DNA of 64,000 nt from Rhizophagus clarus (GCA_015698045.1 BLAL01000169.1:558001-622000); one strand, 5' to 3'. Positions 1 through 12,840 are shown, numbered from the stretch's first letter. Translations and numbers: made by a program. The notes: generated by a model not told the origin, from the letters alone.

Positions 1-399
1 ATCAGATGCAAATAATAATTCAAAAACATCTTGCTTCATTCGATTGCTTACTTAAATCAATTTCACCAGTGTAAATATACCTAAAATAATATATTAATTT
101 ATTAGGTTAATAATTAAATATATTAATAATACTTTTATAAAAATGATTTTACCTTAAAACCATTTCAAAAACGATTGGTGTAATATTTGGCTTATTAAAT
201 ATAATCATATTATTTTTCTTTGTAATCAAGTTAGAAGTAAGTGCCCCTCTAAAATAGGAAGAACGAATGAACACGTAAAATAACCGAGTGTGCTTGAAAT
301 TCTTTTATGTTTTGATTTTCACCAACTTGATTAATAATATCGTAGACTTAATATTAATGAAAAATCCTTTGAAAGATTGGAATGAGAAATTAATGTCAT
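1..399 (-). pseudogene. BTB-domain gene relic (J), cut by window edge
   Basis: The minus strand reads like exon 1 and the start of exon 2 of the BTB-TLDc genes at 49.2-50.7 and 57.9-59.4 kb. The initiator ATG would lie at 399-397, and the exon 1/intron/exon 2 arrangement is recognisable: a splice-donor-like TAAGGTAAA near 150 and an exon 2 piece encoding a Tyr-Thr-Gly-Glu stretch near 50-75. The frame is broken. Relative to the intact paralogues there is a net deletion of about 11 bases near 335-345 and an insertion near 265, so no BTB fold could be translated. The gene runs off the left edge, so the state of its TLDc part is unknown. I am confident of the family, and less sure that the locus is fully dead. 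Confidence 0.7.
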
Positions 400-2899
400 T
401 TTATTTATTTATTTTCAAAAAGGAAGTTGGTGTATGGGTGTATGGGTTAACTTTGTTCATTTGTACTAATAGTGATACTGATACTTTTTGTAAACCTAGT
501 GACGATCATAAATACAAATCTGTAATCCACTGTAGATATTGCTCCGCAGACAGTCGAAAATTGCATGAATAAGTTTCTTTGTACTTTAATTAATCTAACT
601 GACAATTATTTAATTGATGATCTAGCTATTATTATAAATATAATTAACAAATATGATATCAATAATTAATGTGTTTCTCTGATGTTATTCCGTTTCAATG
701 ACTTTGAAAAAGTGATAAAATTTAATCATAAAATAAATACTTATATAGTACAATAGGAATATAAAATTACATAGTATTATATAGAATAAAGAAAATTAGA
801 TAAAAATGTACGCAGACATTTTGAAATCATTAAAAGTCACGTTTGTTTGTTATACAGATTTTTTTTAAAGAAAACAAATACTTTACTTTTTACAAAAAGG
901 ATTCTAAAAATTTAAGATGATGATAATTATTAGATATTGATTTAGAATAATCATATTTCTGTATTGATGTTTGGAATTATTGTCCAATGACCAGGGTAAT
1001 CATACAACATCATTATACATTATTATATGTAATACAGAAATTCTTATTGATGAAGCAGCTCATAAATCATATGCATTTGTCTTAATTTCAATGATCAGAA
1101 TGGTATATTCTATATATATAAAAAAAAATGAAATTTAAATAAAAATATTAATCATAAAATGAGAGGCATTATACAAAAAAGGACTGGAACTTTATAGGAC
1201 CATCAACAAATTGTCAAATATACTACCTGACGGGATACATTTTTTCAGCATAACTGAGCGTAACTTCACTCAGAGAATCGGAGATTCTTTGAAAACGTTT
1301 TGTCCATTAATCATATACGGTTGATTTGCATGGACAGGTGTTAAACACGCAAATTACTTGTATTATTTTTCATCCGTCTACAAACACTATCATTAATAAC
1401 TAGATAAACATAAATATAAGGAACACGTCTTAAGAAAGATTCATACAATATTGATTTTGTTGATTTTATGCCACAATTAGCAATTGCATGTATGATTTTC
1501 TGAGTAGATGGATCCACTGCCTATAGTGCGCTTTTTGATCATGCTTTAAATAGGAACTTTCTATAAATTCTCATTTATTATTTTTATTCCACTTAGTATA
1601 TAAACTTTCCTATAATTTCCATTCGCATCTTTTTTTTAATCCTACTTACTTTAATTCTATATAACCATGCATTATTGTTACGCTTAAAAAAATATTGATT
1701 TATGAAATCCGCACGATTTTTTTGGCTGAACGATATTTTGATTATAATAAGAATGAGCCAAAATGGAAAGTCAAAGTATAATGAACGCAATAAATTAAAT
1801 AAATGTAGTAACTTATTAGTAAAAGTTTCTCGTATATACCTATTTCTACAAAAAATTTATTTTTTACATTTTACATTAGTGGACCAGCATGACATTAAAG
1901 AAACAAGTCTCTATCACACAAACAAGGAAAGATAGAAGAGGTAAATTTTGAATACAAAGTGAAATAAAACTAAGAAAAAAGGATACAACAATTATTACAA
2001 CCAAGCCCTTAATCCTGGAATTATTAAGGAGAAGACTACGTTAGAATATAAAAATGTAGTTGTTGAAGTTTCAAATTCTGGATGAACGTCTATAAAAATA
2101 AACATTATTCCCTTTATAAGTTTCATGCTTGCAATTGATAAGGTATGAATACTCTTGCAATTTTAAGCTTTAATTCGATATTTATAAGTTTTATATTTAA
2201 AGCATGACACAAGAAGCTTACCATTGATGAAATTTCCACAGCGTAATTTTCGAAAAGAATTAAAAGTTAAGAGTAAGTAATTTTTATAAAACACCCCTTT
2301 CAATTAAATAATTACTTCTCATATGACTAATGTCCCATTCTAAATTTCATCAGCCCATCTGGAACCATATTACATAATGATTTAACAAATGATTCTACTA
2401 ATTTGTCATCTGAAACTATTGGCCTATTACACTAGCCGAGGTTTTCAAAAAGTGCTCATTAGTTTCTTTCTGGAAAGGAAGTCTGTCTAGATGTCAAAAC
2501 AGATACAGGTCTCATGTTTGATTTTATGGAAGAACGTATGGGAAATGATATAAGTGGTAAATTCAAATCCATAGGATCCTTCAACCAGATGGCCTTTAAT
2601 ACCATTTCTATGATATAAATTTCCACGCAATCAATGGGATAATTATAATTGAGAAAGTGAACAGCAACATTTGCCTCTTCATACGAATTGCTATTAGAAT
2701 AGATGTCGTTCTAAGTAACGAAGTTGTAAATGATAATTTGACAAATGCTACACGATATCAAAGTGCTTAATCTAACAGTAAGAATGGAATAAAGCTTGCA
2801 TATTAAAAAGCATGGTCGTGACTTCGGTTTAATCCCAGCTTTTATCTAAACCCATCGATTGGTAATGAGGTAGATTAGATCAAGATTCGTAATATAAAA
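400..2899. other. AT-rich intergenic stretch
   Basis: No gene, RNA or repeat is recognised here. The only ORFs are short (77 codons or fewer) and low-complexity, and they resemble no family I know. The 2300-2880 part is slightly less AT-rich and may be an old degraded gene, but no family can be named. Confidence 0.5.
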
Positions 2900-3538
2900 C
2901 ACCGGTAAATATCTAGGGTACTAACCAGAATTATAAACTTAGCCAGACTGCCAGAGTTGCTGATTATCCATACGACAATCATTTATTTTAATGCGAAAAC
3001 ACAAACATTAATAGTTGCCATAAAAAATCAAAGCAGATTATTTTACTTAGATAAAAACTAGTTTTTTTTTTATTCGCTAAAAGAAAAAAACTTATTAAAT
3101 AGAAAATATATTAACTAAAATAATTTATTGCGTTGCAATTGATTTGATCAAAGATTTATTTAATATTATTTTAAAAATAGTTTTAAAATTTTTTTTTTTT
3201 TTGTTGAATATTATCATTTTTTCTCTTTAATAAAATAACTTATGATACTCTCCCCATTTTTATTTTTTAGAATATATCTTCTAATTCAAGGTCGAAAATA
3301 AAAAACTTTACAATGGAAACTTTGGAGGGAACGATTTTAACATTCTTTTTTCATTATTTGGGAACGGTTTAATAACTGATTAGAACTACGCCACACAGCT
3401 GATCGAGTGTCAGATGACCACCCTTAATCGGTTCATAATCACAAGATTTTGCTGATCTATGTATACATTTTGTCAAATGTCAATTTTGGTTAAGCAGAAA
3501 AATAATTATCCAAATTCAGTTAGTTACATTATAAATTA

Positions 3539-3546
3539 ACGCCAGT
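3539..3546 (+). promoter_or_regulatory. ACGCCAGT motif upstream of kinase A
   Basis: ACGCCAGT lies 77 bp before the ATG and is followed by a CATAAATA TATA-like element. The same core is found before kinase B and before several BTB-TLDc loci in this window. A regulatory function is an inference from recurrence only. Confidence 0.35.
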
Positions 3547-3622
3547 ATGCATAAATATTTTTCTACAAAGCGTTTTTTTTCAAATTTGAAAAGTAACTCC
3601 TACCAGAATATAAAATATAAAA

Positions 3623-5242
3623 ATGACTCTTAATAATGAAAATCAATTAGTATCTGAATTTAATGAATTAAATATTTCTGATAAAAATTCTAATTCATTA
3701 AAAATCAATCATGAAAATTGTTATGACCCAGATAATAACAAATTTTGGTGTAAAGAATGTGTTCCTCGTTGTATAATTGAAGGATGGACCAGTAGTGGAA
3801 ATGATGATGTTGATAATTTTATCAAGGATACGATATATAATGCAAGCTACAATGTTGGAAAGCCATTTTTTCTTGAATGGGTTCCATTTGATAGATTTGA
3901 AAATATGAAACAAATAGGAGAAGGTGGATTTGCAAAAGTGTATTCTGCAACATGGATTGATGGTAAAGCAGAATATTATAAACAAGATGATAGAAGCTGG
4001 ACAAAAAAAGAACCTGGACCCATCAAAGTTGCTTTAAAAAGGCTAAATGGATCACAGAATATGTCAGCTGATTTTTTAAATGAGGTATATTTTCATGTAT
4101 TTTTTTTTATTTGATCTATATTTAAAAATTATTAATATAAATTTTATTCAAAATTTGTTTTAAATGATAGCTTAAAACATATTGTAATTTTTATATTAAA
4201 AGTTATGCTGATAGTGCTCTTTATTTAGAACTTTACGGAATAACTAGAGATCCAAAAACTAAAGAATTTATAATGATAATGCAATTTGCAGATGAAGGAA
4301 ATTTGAGAAGTATTCTTTCAAGAAACTTTAACAATATTACATGGAATAATAAAATTGGCTATTTATATCAATCAGCAATGGACCTTAAAAATTTACATTC
4401 AATGGGATTTTTTCATAAAGATTTTCATAGTGGAAATATATTAAATCTTGGTGATGTATCTTATATTTCAGACTTTGGATTATCTGGACCATCAAATGAA
4501 CAAAAATCAGATAATAAAATATACGGAGTGTTACCATATATTGCTCCGGAAGTTTTAAATGGTGAACCATATACATTGTGTTCTGACATTTATAGTTTTG
4601 GTGTAGTTATGACCGAATTATCATCCGGAAATCCTCCTTTTCATAATAGAAAACATGATACCAGTTTAGCGTTAGATATATGTAATGGACTCAGACCAGA
4701 ATTTGGAAAAGGAACTCCTGAAATTTATAAGAAACTAGCTCATAGATGTATGAATGCTATTCCAAATCAAAGACCAACAATCAGTGAATTATATGAAATA
4801 TTAGAATGTTGGAGATATAATGAGTGTAATGAAAAATATGGCTATAAAGGAGAAGAAGTTAAAGCTGCATTTGATGAAGCTGATAAAGAAATACTAAATA
4901 TTTTAACCTCGTATGAAAAAAATTCTAATGCCATTTATACTAGTAGAGCATTTACATTTAAAAATCTATCAAAACCCATTAATTCATCTTTTATTACTAC
5001 TCTATATCTTAATGATGAAGAAGATAATAAAGGTATTATATTTGTTTTTATAAAGTAATTAAAGTAATAGCCTAATTTTCTTATTTCAATAGATTGTCAA
5101 GATTCTCAATTAATTGATTTAGAGGTTCCCAACACATTAAAACTGGAAGGTAAATATAACTTACTATATTGTATTTATGATATCTATTTTTTATAATATA
5201 AATAAATTTTAATTTTTTATAGATGATGATTGTGATAGCTAA
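3623..5242 (+). CDS. Protein kinase A (TKL-like, Cys-rich N-terminus), four exons
   Basis: Exons are 3623-4084, 4171-5032, 5093-5149 and 5223-5242 (GT-AG introns, phases 0/1/1), giving 466 residues. The N-terminus has H30-x2-C33-x9-C43-x2-C46, a possible small zinc ribbon, then a GN-D-D-V-D motif near 59-65. The kinase domain follows: glycine loop I-G-E-G-G-F-A-K-V at 98-106, VALK lysine K139, catalytic loop H236-K237-D238 with the FHSGN form of TKL kinases, DFG at 255-257, and APE at 279-281. All residues needed for ATP and Mg binding are present, so it is probably an active Ser/Thr or Tyr kinase; the HRD arginine is Lys. The acidic C-terminal tail is spread over two tiny exons and ends D-D-D-C-D-S. 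The exon structure was inferred by comparison with kinase B. The substrate and pathway are unknown. It is a tandem duplicate of the gene at 8.4 kb. Confidence 0.87.
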
Positions 5243-5600
5243 ATAAATTATGCTAGAAATTTTCTAGAGATATATCAATTCTTTTTTATTTACGATTGAT
5301 TTAATTAAAAAAATAAGATGAATTCTTTTACTAGAATCATTCTATAAATAATTTATTATTTAAGTAGATAGTTATTTCATTAAAGAAATTATTGTAAATG
5401 GGTATTATAATAAATTATAAAGTTTTAATAAACCATTTCCGAAATATCTATAATAATTTGGATAGAATTAAAGAATTAAAAATGCTATTAACTTTGCAAT
5501 GCACGATAGATTATTAGATTATTAGTTATGATTATTTTTTTTCGTTGCAAATTTCTGATATTGAATAATTATAAGATTTATTAAAATATTACCAAGAGAT

Positions 5601-5759
5601 AGAGATTAGAATTGATTTCAAAATTAACTAAACTTGATTAATCGTTTCTCAAATTTTTATACTTTTTTGATTTCAATTTATCATTTCTAATCGATCGTGA
5701 ATTCGGGATACATTAAATTTGTGACATAATGATCACTAATTTAGTGTAAAAAAAATTTT
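5601..5759. other. Spacer
   Basis: Short AT-rich spacer between the kinase A unit and the following TIR element; nothing recognised. Confidence 0.4.
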
Positions 5760-6436
5760 CATATGGACTGATCGGCGGAATTAAGGGTTAGGGTCAACTG
5801 ATGTTCAATCAGCTGAGTGGCGCAGTTCCGATTAAAATCAAAAACCGTTCCCAAATAAAAATGACCAAATATTATATTAAAAAATAACCCTTTCAAAATT
5901 TCTATTACAAAATTTACTTCTTCAATTAAAACAAATAAATCCATCCTAAAAAATAAAGGAAAATACTATATAGTTAGTTTATTAAAAAAATTAAATATTC
6001 TATTAACTCAAAATTCAATCTGCTGTAACTTAATAAATTACATTTAAAGCTATTAATTATGATTTTTTGAATATTTCTATCAAATAATGTATTTTTTTCT
6101 CACAGATTGTAAAAAAACTTTTTAAAGAATAAAAGAGAGCTACAGCTTGTATTTAAAGCAGAAAAACTGTTATATATGCTTTCAAAACTTTTCAGCTTAC
6201 TTACATAAGTTAAAAACTGATGGGAACTGATGGGGAAATAATAAAGAAACTAACGGAGTTTGCAAATGAAAAAAATATTTTAATTAGAAGTAAATCATAT
6301 CACATGACCCTGTAGCACAATGTTGTGAAATGTAATTTTTATTTCAGAATTGTACTTAAATAAATAAATTTATTTCAGAATTGTAATAACTTACAAAATA
6401 TCCTAATTTCATTAATTCCGCCGATTGGCCCATATG
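5760..6436. mobile_element. TIR element, about 677 bp, CATATGG...CCATATG ends
   Basis: The left end reads CATATGGACTGATCGGCGGA. The reverse complement of the right end reads CATATGGGCCAATCGGCGGA, and both continue with ATTAA, so about 22 of 25 positions match. Flanks are T-rich on both sides (TTTT), which hides any target duplication. There is no coding capacity beyond a 61-codon chance ORF, so it is a non-autonomous element (MITE-like). The superfamily is not assigned. Confidence 0.6.
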
Positions 6437-6510
6437 TTTTGTTTTAATTAATTTTGACTTTCATGTTTTTGTACCAAAATAAAAAGTTTAATGATTACTG
6501 GCTGAGTTTA

Positions 6511-7151
6511 CCCTATAAAAAATATGTGTCCGGATAATGTCCAGAAAATGTCCAGAAAAATTGTCTAAATAATTGTCCAGAAATTCTGGACACTGTGTGT
6601 CCAGAAACTGCTCCGAAAACACTGCATTTTCAGGATATTAGGAATTTGTCCTGAAATTGTCCGGAAATGTATTTTCGTAAAATTTTGCCACAAAAAATGA
6701 TCATGATCATCATTATTCCTTAACCCAAATTTTTTATATCATAGATATATAGTATTTTTGCCTGCTCTGCAATTTTAATTAGTACGACAAAAAAGATTTT
6801 GAATGTCAGTTTTGTGCTTTTTGCATTTTTTTACAAAATTAATTTATCCTTTTTTGGAAATAGTATTCAGAATTTGTCCTGAACTTTTTCATGTCCGGAA
6901 TTTGTCTATCTGGTTTTTTTACTATATCCAGAATTTGTCCAGATTTTACTGTCCGGAATTTGTCTGAAATTTTATACTGAACAAATACTGGACAAATTCT
7001 GGACAAAGTTAGGACATGTCAAAATTTTAAGTAACAGAAGTGTGTCAGACATGTACCAAAAAAGTGGACATTTTCCGGACACATCAGATTTATTCTGGAC
7101 ATTTTCCAGGCATTTTTGATAACATTTTCCGGACATTTATTTTTTATAGGG
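6511..7151. mobile_element. CCCTATAAAA TIR element, TCCGGA type, copy 1
   Basis: The 641-bp element has ends CCCTATAAAAAATA... and ...TATTTTTTATAGGG, flanked by the 3-bp direct repeat TTA (6508-6510 and 7152-7154). The interior is filled with many copies of GTCC(G/A)GAAA-like and ATTTGTCC-like oligonucleotides in both orientations, densest near the ends. Repeated transposase-binding sites look like this. No transposase is encoded; a 60-codon ORF inside is not credible. It is in inverted orientation to the copy at 36.1 kb, with near-identity along most of its length. It sits between the two kinase copies. Confidence 0.85.
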
Positions 7152-7189
7152 TTATAATTCCGGCAGAAATTAAGACTGATTCGATTTTC

Positions 7190-7684
7190 AAATTTGTGGA
7201 AATCGATTCCAACCCCTTCTAAGAAATATGCATGGTTTGAATTTACTTTTTTTTTTCTTTTGATCTAAATTTTTGATTTAAAATACGTTTTATTTAAATT
7301 TAAGTAAGTAACATTTTTGATCTATGAAATATAATAATAAGTATGAAATTGTGTTAAAGTGTAAAAATTTATTGATAATGATTAAGTATAAAAATAAAAT
7401 ATATAAAAATGTTTCTTGTTTGAATTGTAAGTGATATAAGTAATAACAAAAATATCAAATAATAAACTAAATTAAACTGAAATAAATAATTCTGGTAAAC
7501 AATTGATCAGACTGTGTATAAATATCAGGAGTTAATTTATGAATACTTATCATATTGATTAAGATGAAAGGATGAATTAATTAACAGTAGAGATTTGGAT
7601 TGATTCTACCAAAATTGAATCAAGTAAAAATTGAAACTAGTGCCGATCAAAATTAAAAAATTTTAAATTACGTGACTTAATATA
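7190..7684. repeat. Dispersed repeat, copy 1 (second copy 12540-12840)
   Basis: A stretch containing ATATTGATTAAG, GATTCTACCAAAATTGAAT and AATTGAAACTAGTGCCG aligns with 12640-12830 in the same order, with substitutions and indels. A shorter related piece (AACATTTTTGATCTATGAAA) also recurs at 10440. Non-coding and of unknown type. Confidence 0.5.
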
Positions 7685-8294
7685 AATATCTAAAGGTACC
7701 GACCAGAATTATATACTTAGCCAGACTGTCAGAGTTGCTGATTATCTATACGACAATCATTTATTTTAATGCGAAAACACACATTAATAATTACCATAGA
7801 AAATCAGAAGCATCTAAGTGATTATTTTACCTAAATAAAAACAGTAGATTTTTCTTTCTTATTCACTAAAAGAAAAAAACTTATTAAACAATAGAAATAT
7901 ATAACTAATATAATTTATTGAGTTGTAATTGATTAGACCAAAGATTTATTTAATATTATTTTAAAAGTAATTTTTGTTGAATATTGTCATTTTTTCTCTT
8001 TAATAAAATAACTTTATGATATTCTCCTCATTTTTTTTAGAATATATCTTTTAATTCAAGGTTGAAATAATGAACTTTACAATGGAAACTTTGGAGTGAA
8101 TGGTTTAACATTCTTGTTTTCTGTTTGATCACTGATTGAACTACACCACGCAGCTGATCGAGTGTCAGATGACCACTCTTAATCGGTTCTTAATCACAAG
8201 ATTTTGCAGATCTATGTATACATTTTGTCAAATGTCAATTTTGGTTAAGAAGAAAAAATAATTATCCAAATTCAGTTAGTTACATTATAAATTA

Positions 8295-8302
8295 ACGCCA
8301 GT
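8295..8302 (+). promoter_or_regulatory. ACGCCAGT motif upstream of kinase B
   Basis: Same motif and same context (CATAAATA following) as before kinase A, 83-90 bp before the ATG. It is shared by duplication, so it is not independent evidence of function. Confidence 0.3.
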
Positions 8303-8384
8303 ATGCATAAATATTTTCCTACAACGCGTAAATGTTTTTTTTCAAATTTGAAAAGTAACTCCTACCAGAATATAAAATATAAAA

Positions 8385-10019
8385 ATGAGTCTTAATAATG
8401 AAAATCAAGTAGTATCTGAATTTAATGAATTAAATATTTTTGATAGAAATTCTAATTCATTAAAAATCAATCATGAAAATTGTTATGACCCAGATAATTA
8501 CAAATTTTGGTGTAAAGAATGTGTTCCTCGTTGTATAATTGAAGGATGGACCAGTGGAAATGATGATGTTGATAATTTTATCAAGGATACGATATATAAT
8601 GTAAGCCACAATTTTGAAGATCCATTTTTTCTTGAATGGGTTCCATTTGATAGATTTGAAAATATGAAACAAATAGGAGAAGGTGGATTTGCAAAGGTGT
8701 ATTCTGCAACATGGATTGATGGTAAAGCAGTATATTATAAACAAGATGATGGAAGCTGGATAAAAAAAGAACCTGAACCCATCGAAGTTGCCTTAAAAAG
8801 GCTAAATGGATCACAGAATATGTCATCTGATTTTTTAAATGAGGTATATTTTCATGTATTTTTTTTTATTTTATTGATTTTTAAAAATTATTAATATAAA
8901 TTTTATTTAAACTAATATATATATAGCTTAAAACATGTTGGAATTTTTATATTAAAAGTCATGCTGTTTGTTTAAAACTTTACGGAATAACTAGAGATCC
9001 AAAAACTAAAGAATTTATAATGATAATGCAATTTGCAGATGAAGGAAATTTGAGAAGTATTCTTTCAAGCAACTTTAACAATATTTCATGGCATGATAAA
9101 ATTAAATATTTATGTCAATCAGCAATTGATCTTAAAAATTTACATTCAATGGGATTTTTTCATAAAGATTTTCATAGTGGAAATATATTAAATCTTGATA
9201 ATGAATCTTATATTTCAGACTTTGGATTATCTGGACCATCAAATGAACAAAAATCAGATAATAAAATATACGGAGTGTTGCCATATATTGCTCCGGAAGT
9301 TTTAAATGGTGAACCATATACATTGTGTTCTGACATTTATAGTTTTGGTGTAGTTATGGCCGAATTATCATCCGGAAAACCTTCTTTTCATAATAGAAAA
9401 CATGATACCAGTTTAGCGTTAGATATATGTAATGGACTCAGACCAGAATTTGGAAAAGGAACTCCTGAAATTTATAAGAAACTAGCTCATAGATGTATGA
9501 ATGCTAATCCAAATCAAAGACCAGCAGCCAATGAATTACAAGGAATATTAGGTAATTGGTGGGGTTATAAGGATAATGAAAAATATGGTTATAAAGCAAA
9601 AGAAGTTGAAGCTGCATTTGATGAAGCTGATAAAGAAATACCAAATATTTTGACCTCGTATGAAAAAAATTCTGATGCCATTTATACTAGTAGAGCATTT
9701 ACATTTAAAAATCTATCAAAACCCATTAATTCATCTTTTATTTCTGCTCTATATCTTAATGATGAAGAAGATAATAAAGGTATTATATTTTGTTTTTATA
9801 CAGTAAAGTAATTAAAGCAATAGCCTAATTTTTTCATTTTATAGATTGTCAGGATTCTCAGTTAATTGACTTAGAGGTACCTAGCACATCAAAACTAGAT
9901 GGCAAGTATAATTTACTATGTACTGCAATTATAATATTATTTTTCATAATAACTGAATGTAAATAAACATAAATTAATACTTTAATTTAATTTTTATAGA
10001 CGATGATAATGATAACTAA
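8385..10019 (+). CDS. Protein kinase B (TKL-like), tandem paralogue of A, four exons
   Basis: Exons are 8385-8843, 8927-9779, 9845-9901 and 10000-10019, giving 462 residues. The architecture matches kinase A: N-terminal H-x2-C-x9-C-x2-C, glycine loop I-G-E-G-G-F-A-K-V at 97-105, VALK K138, catalytic H-K-D at 232-234 followed by FHSGN, DFG at 251-253, then APE. Intron 3 starts with GC (G|GCAAGT) instead of GT; the paralogue has GT at this place, and GCAAGT is the usual form of a functional GC-AG donor. The C-terminal tail is acidic and ends D-D-D-N-D-N. Differences from A cluster in the activation-segment flanks and the C-lobe end, and no frame is broken. It is likely a functional kinase of unknown substrate. 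Confidence 0.87.
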
Positions 10020-10370
10020 ATAAATCACGCCAAAGCATTTCTAGCAGTATATCGATCATTTTTATTTACAATTAAATTAAAGAACTTTTTTTTTACTAGA
10101 ATCACTTTATAAATAATATACCCAGCTTATTATTAAATTAACAGTTATAATGTACTAAAGATATTTTAAAGGAAGGTCCATTTATAACAAAAGAATTTGA
10201 TAAGTCGTTTCTGAAATTTCTATAATAATTTACCATGAATTAGTTAAAAATCTATTAACTTTACAATGATAATTATTAGGCAATTGGATAATGTAAAATA
10301 TTAGTTGTTTTTTTTTTTTGATTTGGATTTCAAATATTGAACAATTATAAGTATTACTAAAATCATACTA

Positions 10371-12539
10371 GATTTGAATTTTTTTCTTCTTTTTTAATCT
10401 TTAAAATAAATGCACTCTATCAAAATTTTAAAAAAATAACATTTTGATCTATGAAATATAATAACAGTCACCGGAAATGTCACATGCAGATCATTTTTAT
10501 AATATATTAAATTTTGTGTAACATCGATTGTACCTCTTCATTTTGTAACCATTCGTTAAATTTAAACTACTGCGTCTATGCAGATTATAAAATTGATAGT
10601 CCATCATGTGCTCTATCAATTTTTATCGTTAACTTTTTTTTTTCATAAAAAAATTTTTTTTTTATACTTCACGGAATATACTCCTTAAAAATAAGCGTTT
10701 TTCAAGATCCAAGTTGTAATAAAAAGAAAATTAAATTTTTAACAACAAAATATATGTAAATTTACAAGAGGGAAAAGATTTTCTAAGGTTATAAAAGCGG
10801 CTAATTAGACGGTTTTTGCGTAAAAGGCAAAAAAATGATTTTTTACTATAATGTAAGAACTTTTATAAAGCTAAACGCAATAAAAAGCAAAATAAAGTGC
10901 TTTTTTTTGGTAATTTCTTATGTTTATAACTCTTTATAATCCGCAAATATTGTTTTTAAATTATATTTTCACCAATTTTTCTCGTTCCCTTTTTCTAGCA
11001 TTCAAAGGATAAGAATTATTAAAGTATTTTAAAAAAATTAATATTACACTTTCTTTTTTGGTGACTTGTAAGTGATAATTTTTCTTTATGTGGACTGCTT
11101 TAATTATATATTAAAATAATTGTTTTCTCGCATAGATTGATTTTTTTAAAAAAAAAATTATAGTATTGAACGGTAAATACATATATAAGGATATGTTGAT
11201 TTGTTTACTACTGTATGCTTAGTTTAACTTTTATAATAAAAAAAAGGTAAATGGATTTTCTTAATGTGAAATTTTTTATTTTTTTAATGTAAAAAAATTT
11301 TTTTTTTTGTCAGCTAATTCATTTTTTTTAACGCAGGTTGATCAAAATATTTTTTTTATTGATCCCTTGTTGTATCATACTGTATGTATATTTATCATGC
11401 AATTCCTAGAAATAAATTAAAATTTTAATGTTTAATCAAAGAATTACTTTATGATACATTTGCTATATGGTTTCTTCTCCATATCCACTCCTTCTTCTTC
11501 CCTTCTCAAAAACATTAATCAACAGATGCATGAGCTTTCAAAATTTTCACTTTCAAAACTGAACATGGCTTGGAATTAATGTAATCATTGGTTTTTACCT
11601 TCGGATACATTGATCATGACATGAACTTATTTCTTGCTCATCCTTTAATCAAATCATCAGATTCTGATCCAGAAAAATTACTTTCTGTATCACTTATTAT
11701 ATTTTTATCATTTTCATCCAAGGTAATTTGTTGAGTAAACTGTTTAACCTTAGCGTGAATATTTGAAATCTAATTCAAATAAAGATTCATTCTTATTAGT
11801 ATCCTCTATATCACAAGTTCTTATAATTACCATATAACTCATTATGACCCACTAAATTTTCATATTTACTATAAAACTTCGTCTCTATCTACAAAATCTT
11901 TCTACAGATCCTTATATTCACTATAAATTTCGTCCTCACCTACCAAATATTCATCTAAATACTCGTATTCACTAATATATATTATTAAATAAATTGTTTA
12001 ATAAATTTTACCCTAAAAAAAAGTTTATTCTTTAAGTTTCAAGTAAGAAAAATACATATATTTTTGCTAGTATTAGTTTAAAGTTTTAATTTCTCACTAT
12101 GTCTAGTAAATTCTAAAGTTTCTTTTACTTTTCGTTACTTTTAATAGTAAAAAGTATGTCAACTTTCAAGTGAGATCCAAGTGAGGTAATAAATATTATA
12201 CGAAAAATTATTTAATAAAATCATAGTAGCGGTCAATATGCACGTCTTTTGTTATTTAAGTTTAAGCGCTATATTAAATAAATGCAGTGTTACATTAAAC
12301 CTGTATTTTTTGATTTTCGCAAAATTTAGGCCGGCATTATAAAATTGACCAGCATTACGAAAATTTTGGCCAGCATTATGAATTATTCATCGGCAAATTT
12401 AACCTGATTTAACTAATTTCGGCCAACTTTGATCATATATATGTATACTACTTTTAATGATGGTACTTCGCCACAATTTTTTTTTTACCGACCTTAATGA
12501 AAATAATTTGCCTTTCTTTTTTGTGACATTTCCTATGAC
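10371..12539. other. AT-rich intergenic, with decayed coding-like and repeat patches
   Basis: No intact gene. At 11850-11980 the minus strand shows three imperfect units spaced about 50-54 bp, each reading roughly Tyr-Ser-Glu-Tyr with acidic residues. Stops interrupt it, so it is probably a dead repeat-rich ORF. At 12310-12430 there are several GGCC(G/A)GCATTA and TTCGGCCAA fragments related to the foldback element at 59.5 kb. The rest is low-complexity A/T. Confidence 0.35.
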
Positions 12540-12840
12540 TGATAATAGATCTGAAAGCAAAAATTTATCTGTAATGACTAATGATGAAAAAAAAACAAAA
12601 TATGCAAATGGATCCTTGTTCGAATTGTAATGATGTTGTTGATATAAATATTGAAAATATTGAATAAATTGAATTAAACTGAATTAAATAATGCTGGTGG
12701 AAATGCTTACCATATTGATTAAGGTGAATTAAATTAACAATAGGGATTAGAATCGATTCTACTAAAATCGAATTAATCAAAAATCGAAACTATAGTGCCG
12801 TCCCAAATTATGAAATTCTAAATCACGTAACTTAGTACAC
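12540..12840. repeat. Dispersed repeat, copy 2
   Basis: Aligns with 7370-7680: same order of AATTGAATTAAACTGAAT, ATATTGATTAAG, GATTCTACTAAAATCGAAT and GAAACTATAGTGCCG blocks. Non-coding. Confidence 0.5.

Larger units (their letters stand above)
2900..5600 (+). repeat. Segmental duplication, copy 1 (kinase A unit)
   Basis: About 2.7 kb, including some 700 bp of upstream sequence, the four-exon kinase gene and about 350 bp downstream, aligns with 7685-10370. Identity is high through the exons, introns and promoter. It begins near a shared stretch encoding nothing (ACCAGAATTATA at about 2927 and 7709) and ends near a shared ATATTGAA-AATTATAAG. It is a direct (tandem) duplication separated by two TIR elements. 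Confidence 0.85.
7685..10370 (+). repeat. Segmental duplication, copy 2 (kinase B unit)
   Basis: Second copy of the 2.7-kb unit described at 2900-5600. Small indels distinguish the copies, for example the loss of 9 bp inside exon 2 and of one codon in exon 1, both in frame. This indicates that coding constraint persisted after duplication. Confidence 0.85.

Noticed and set aside
7040..7222. 60-codon ORF inside the TIR element and its twin at 36190-35825
   Set aside because: They are translations of the TCCGGA repeats and the TIR; no codon-level constraint is visible.
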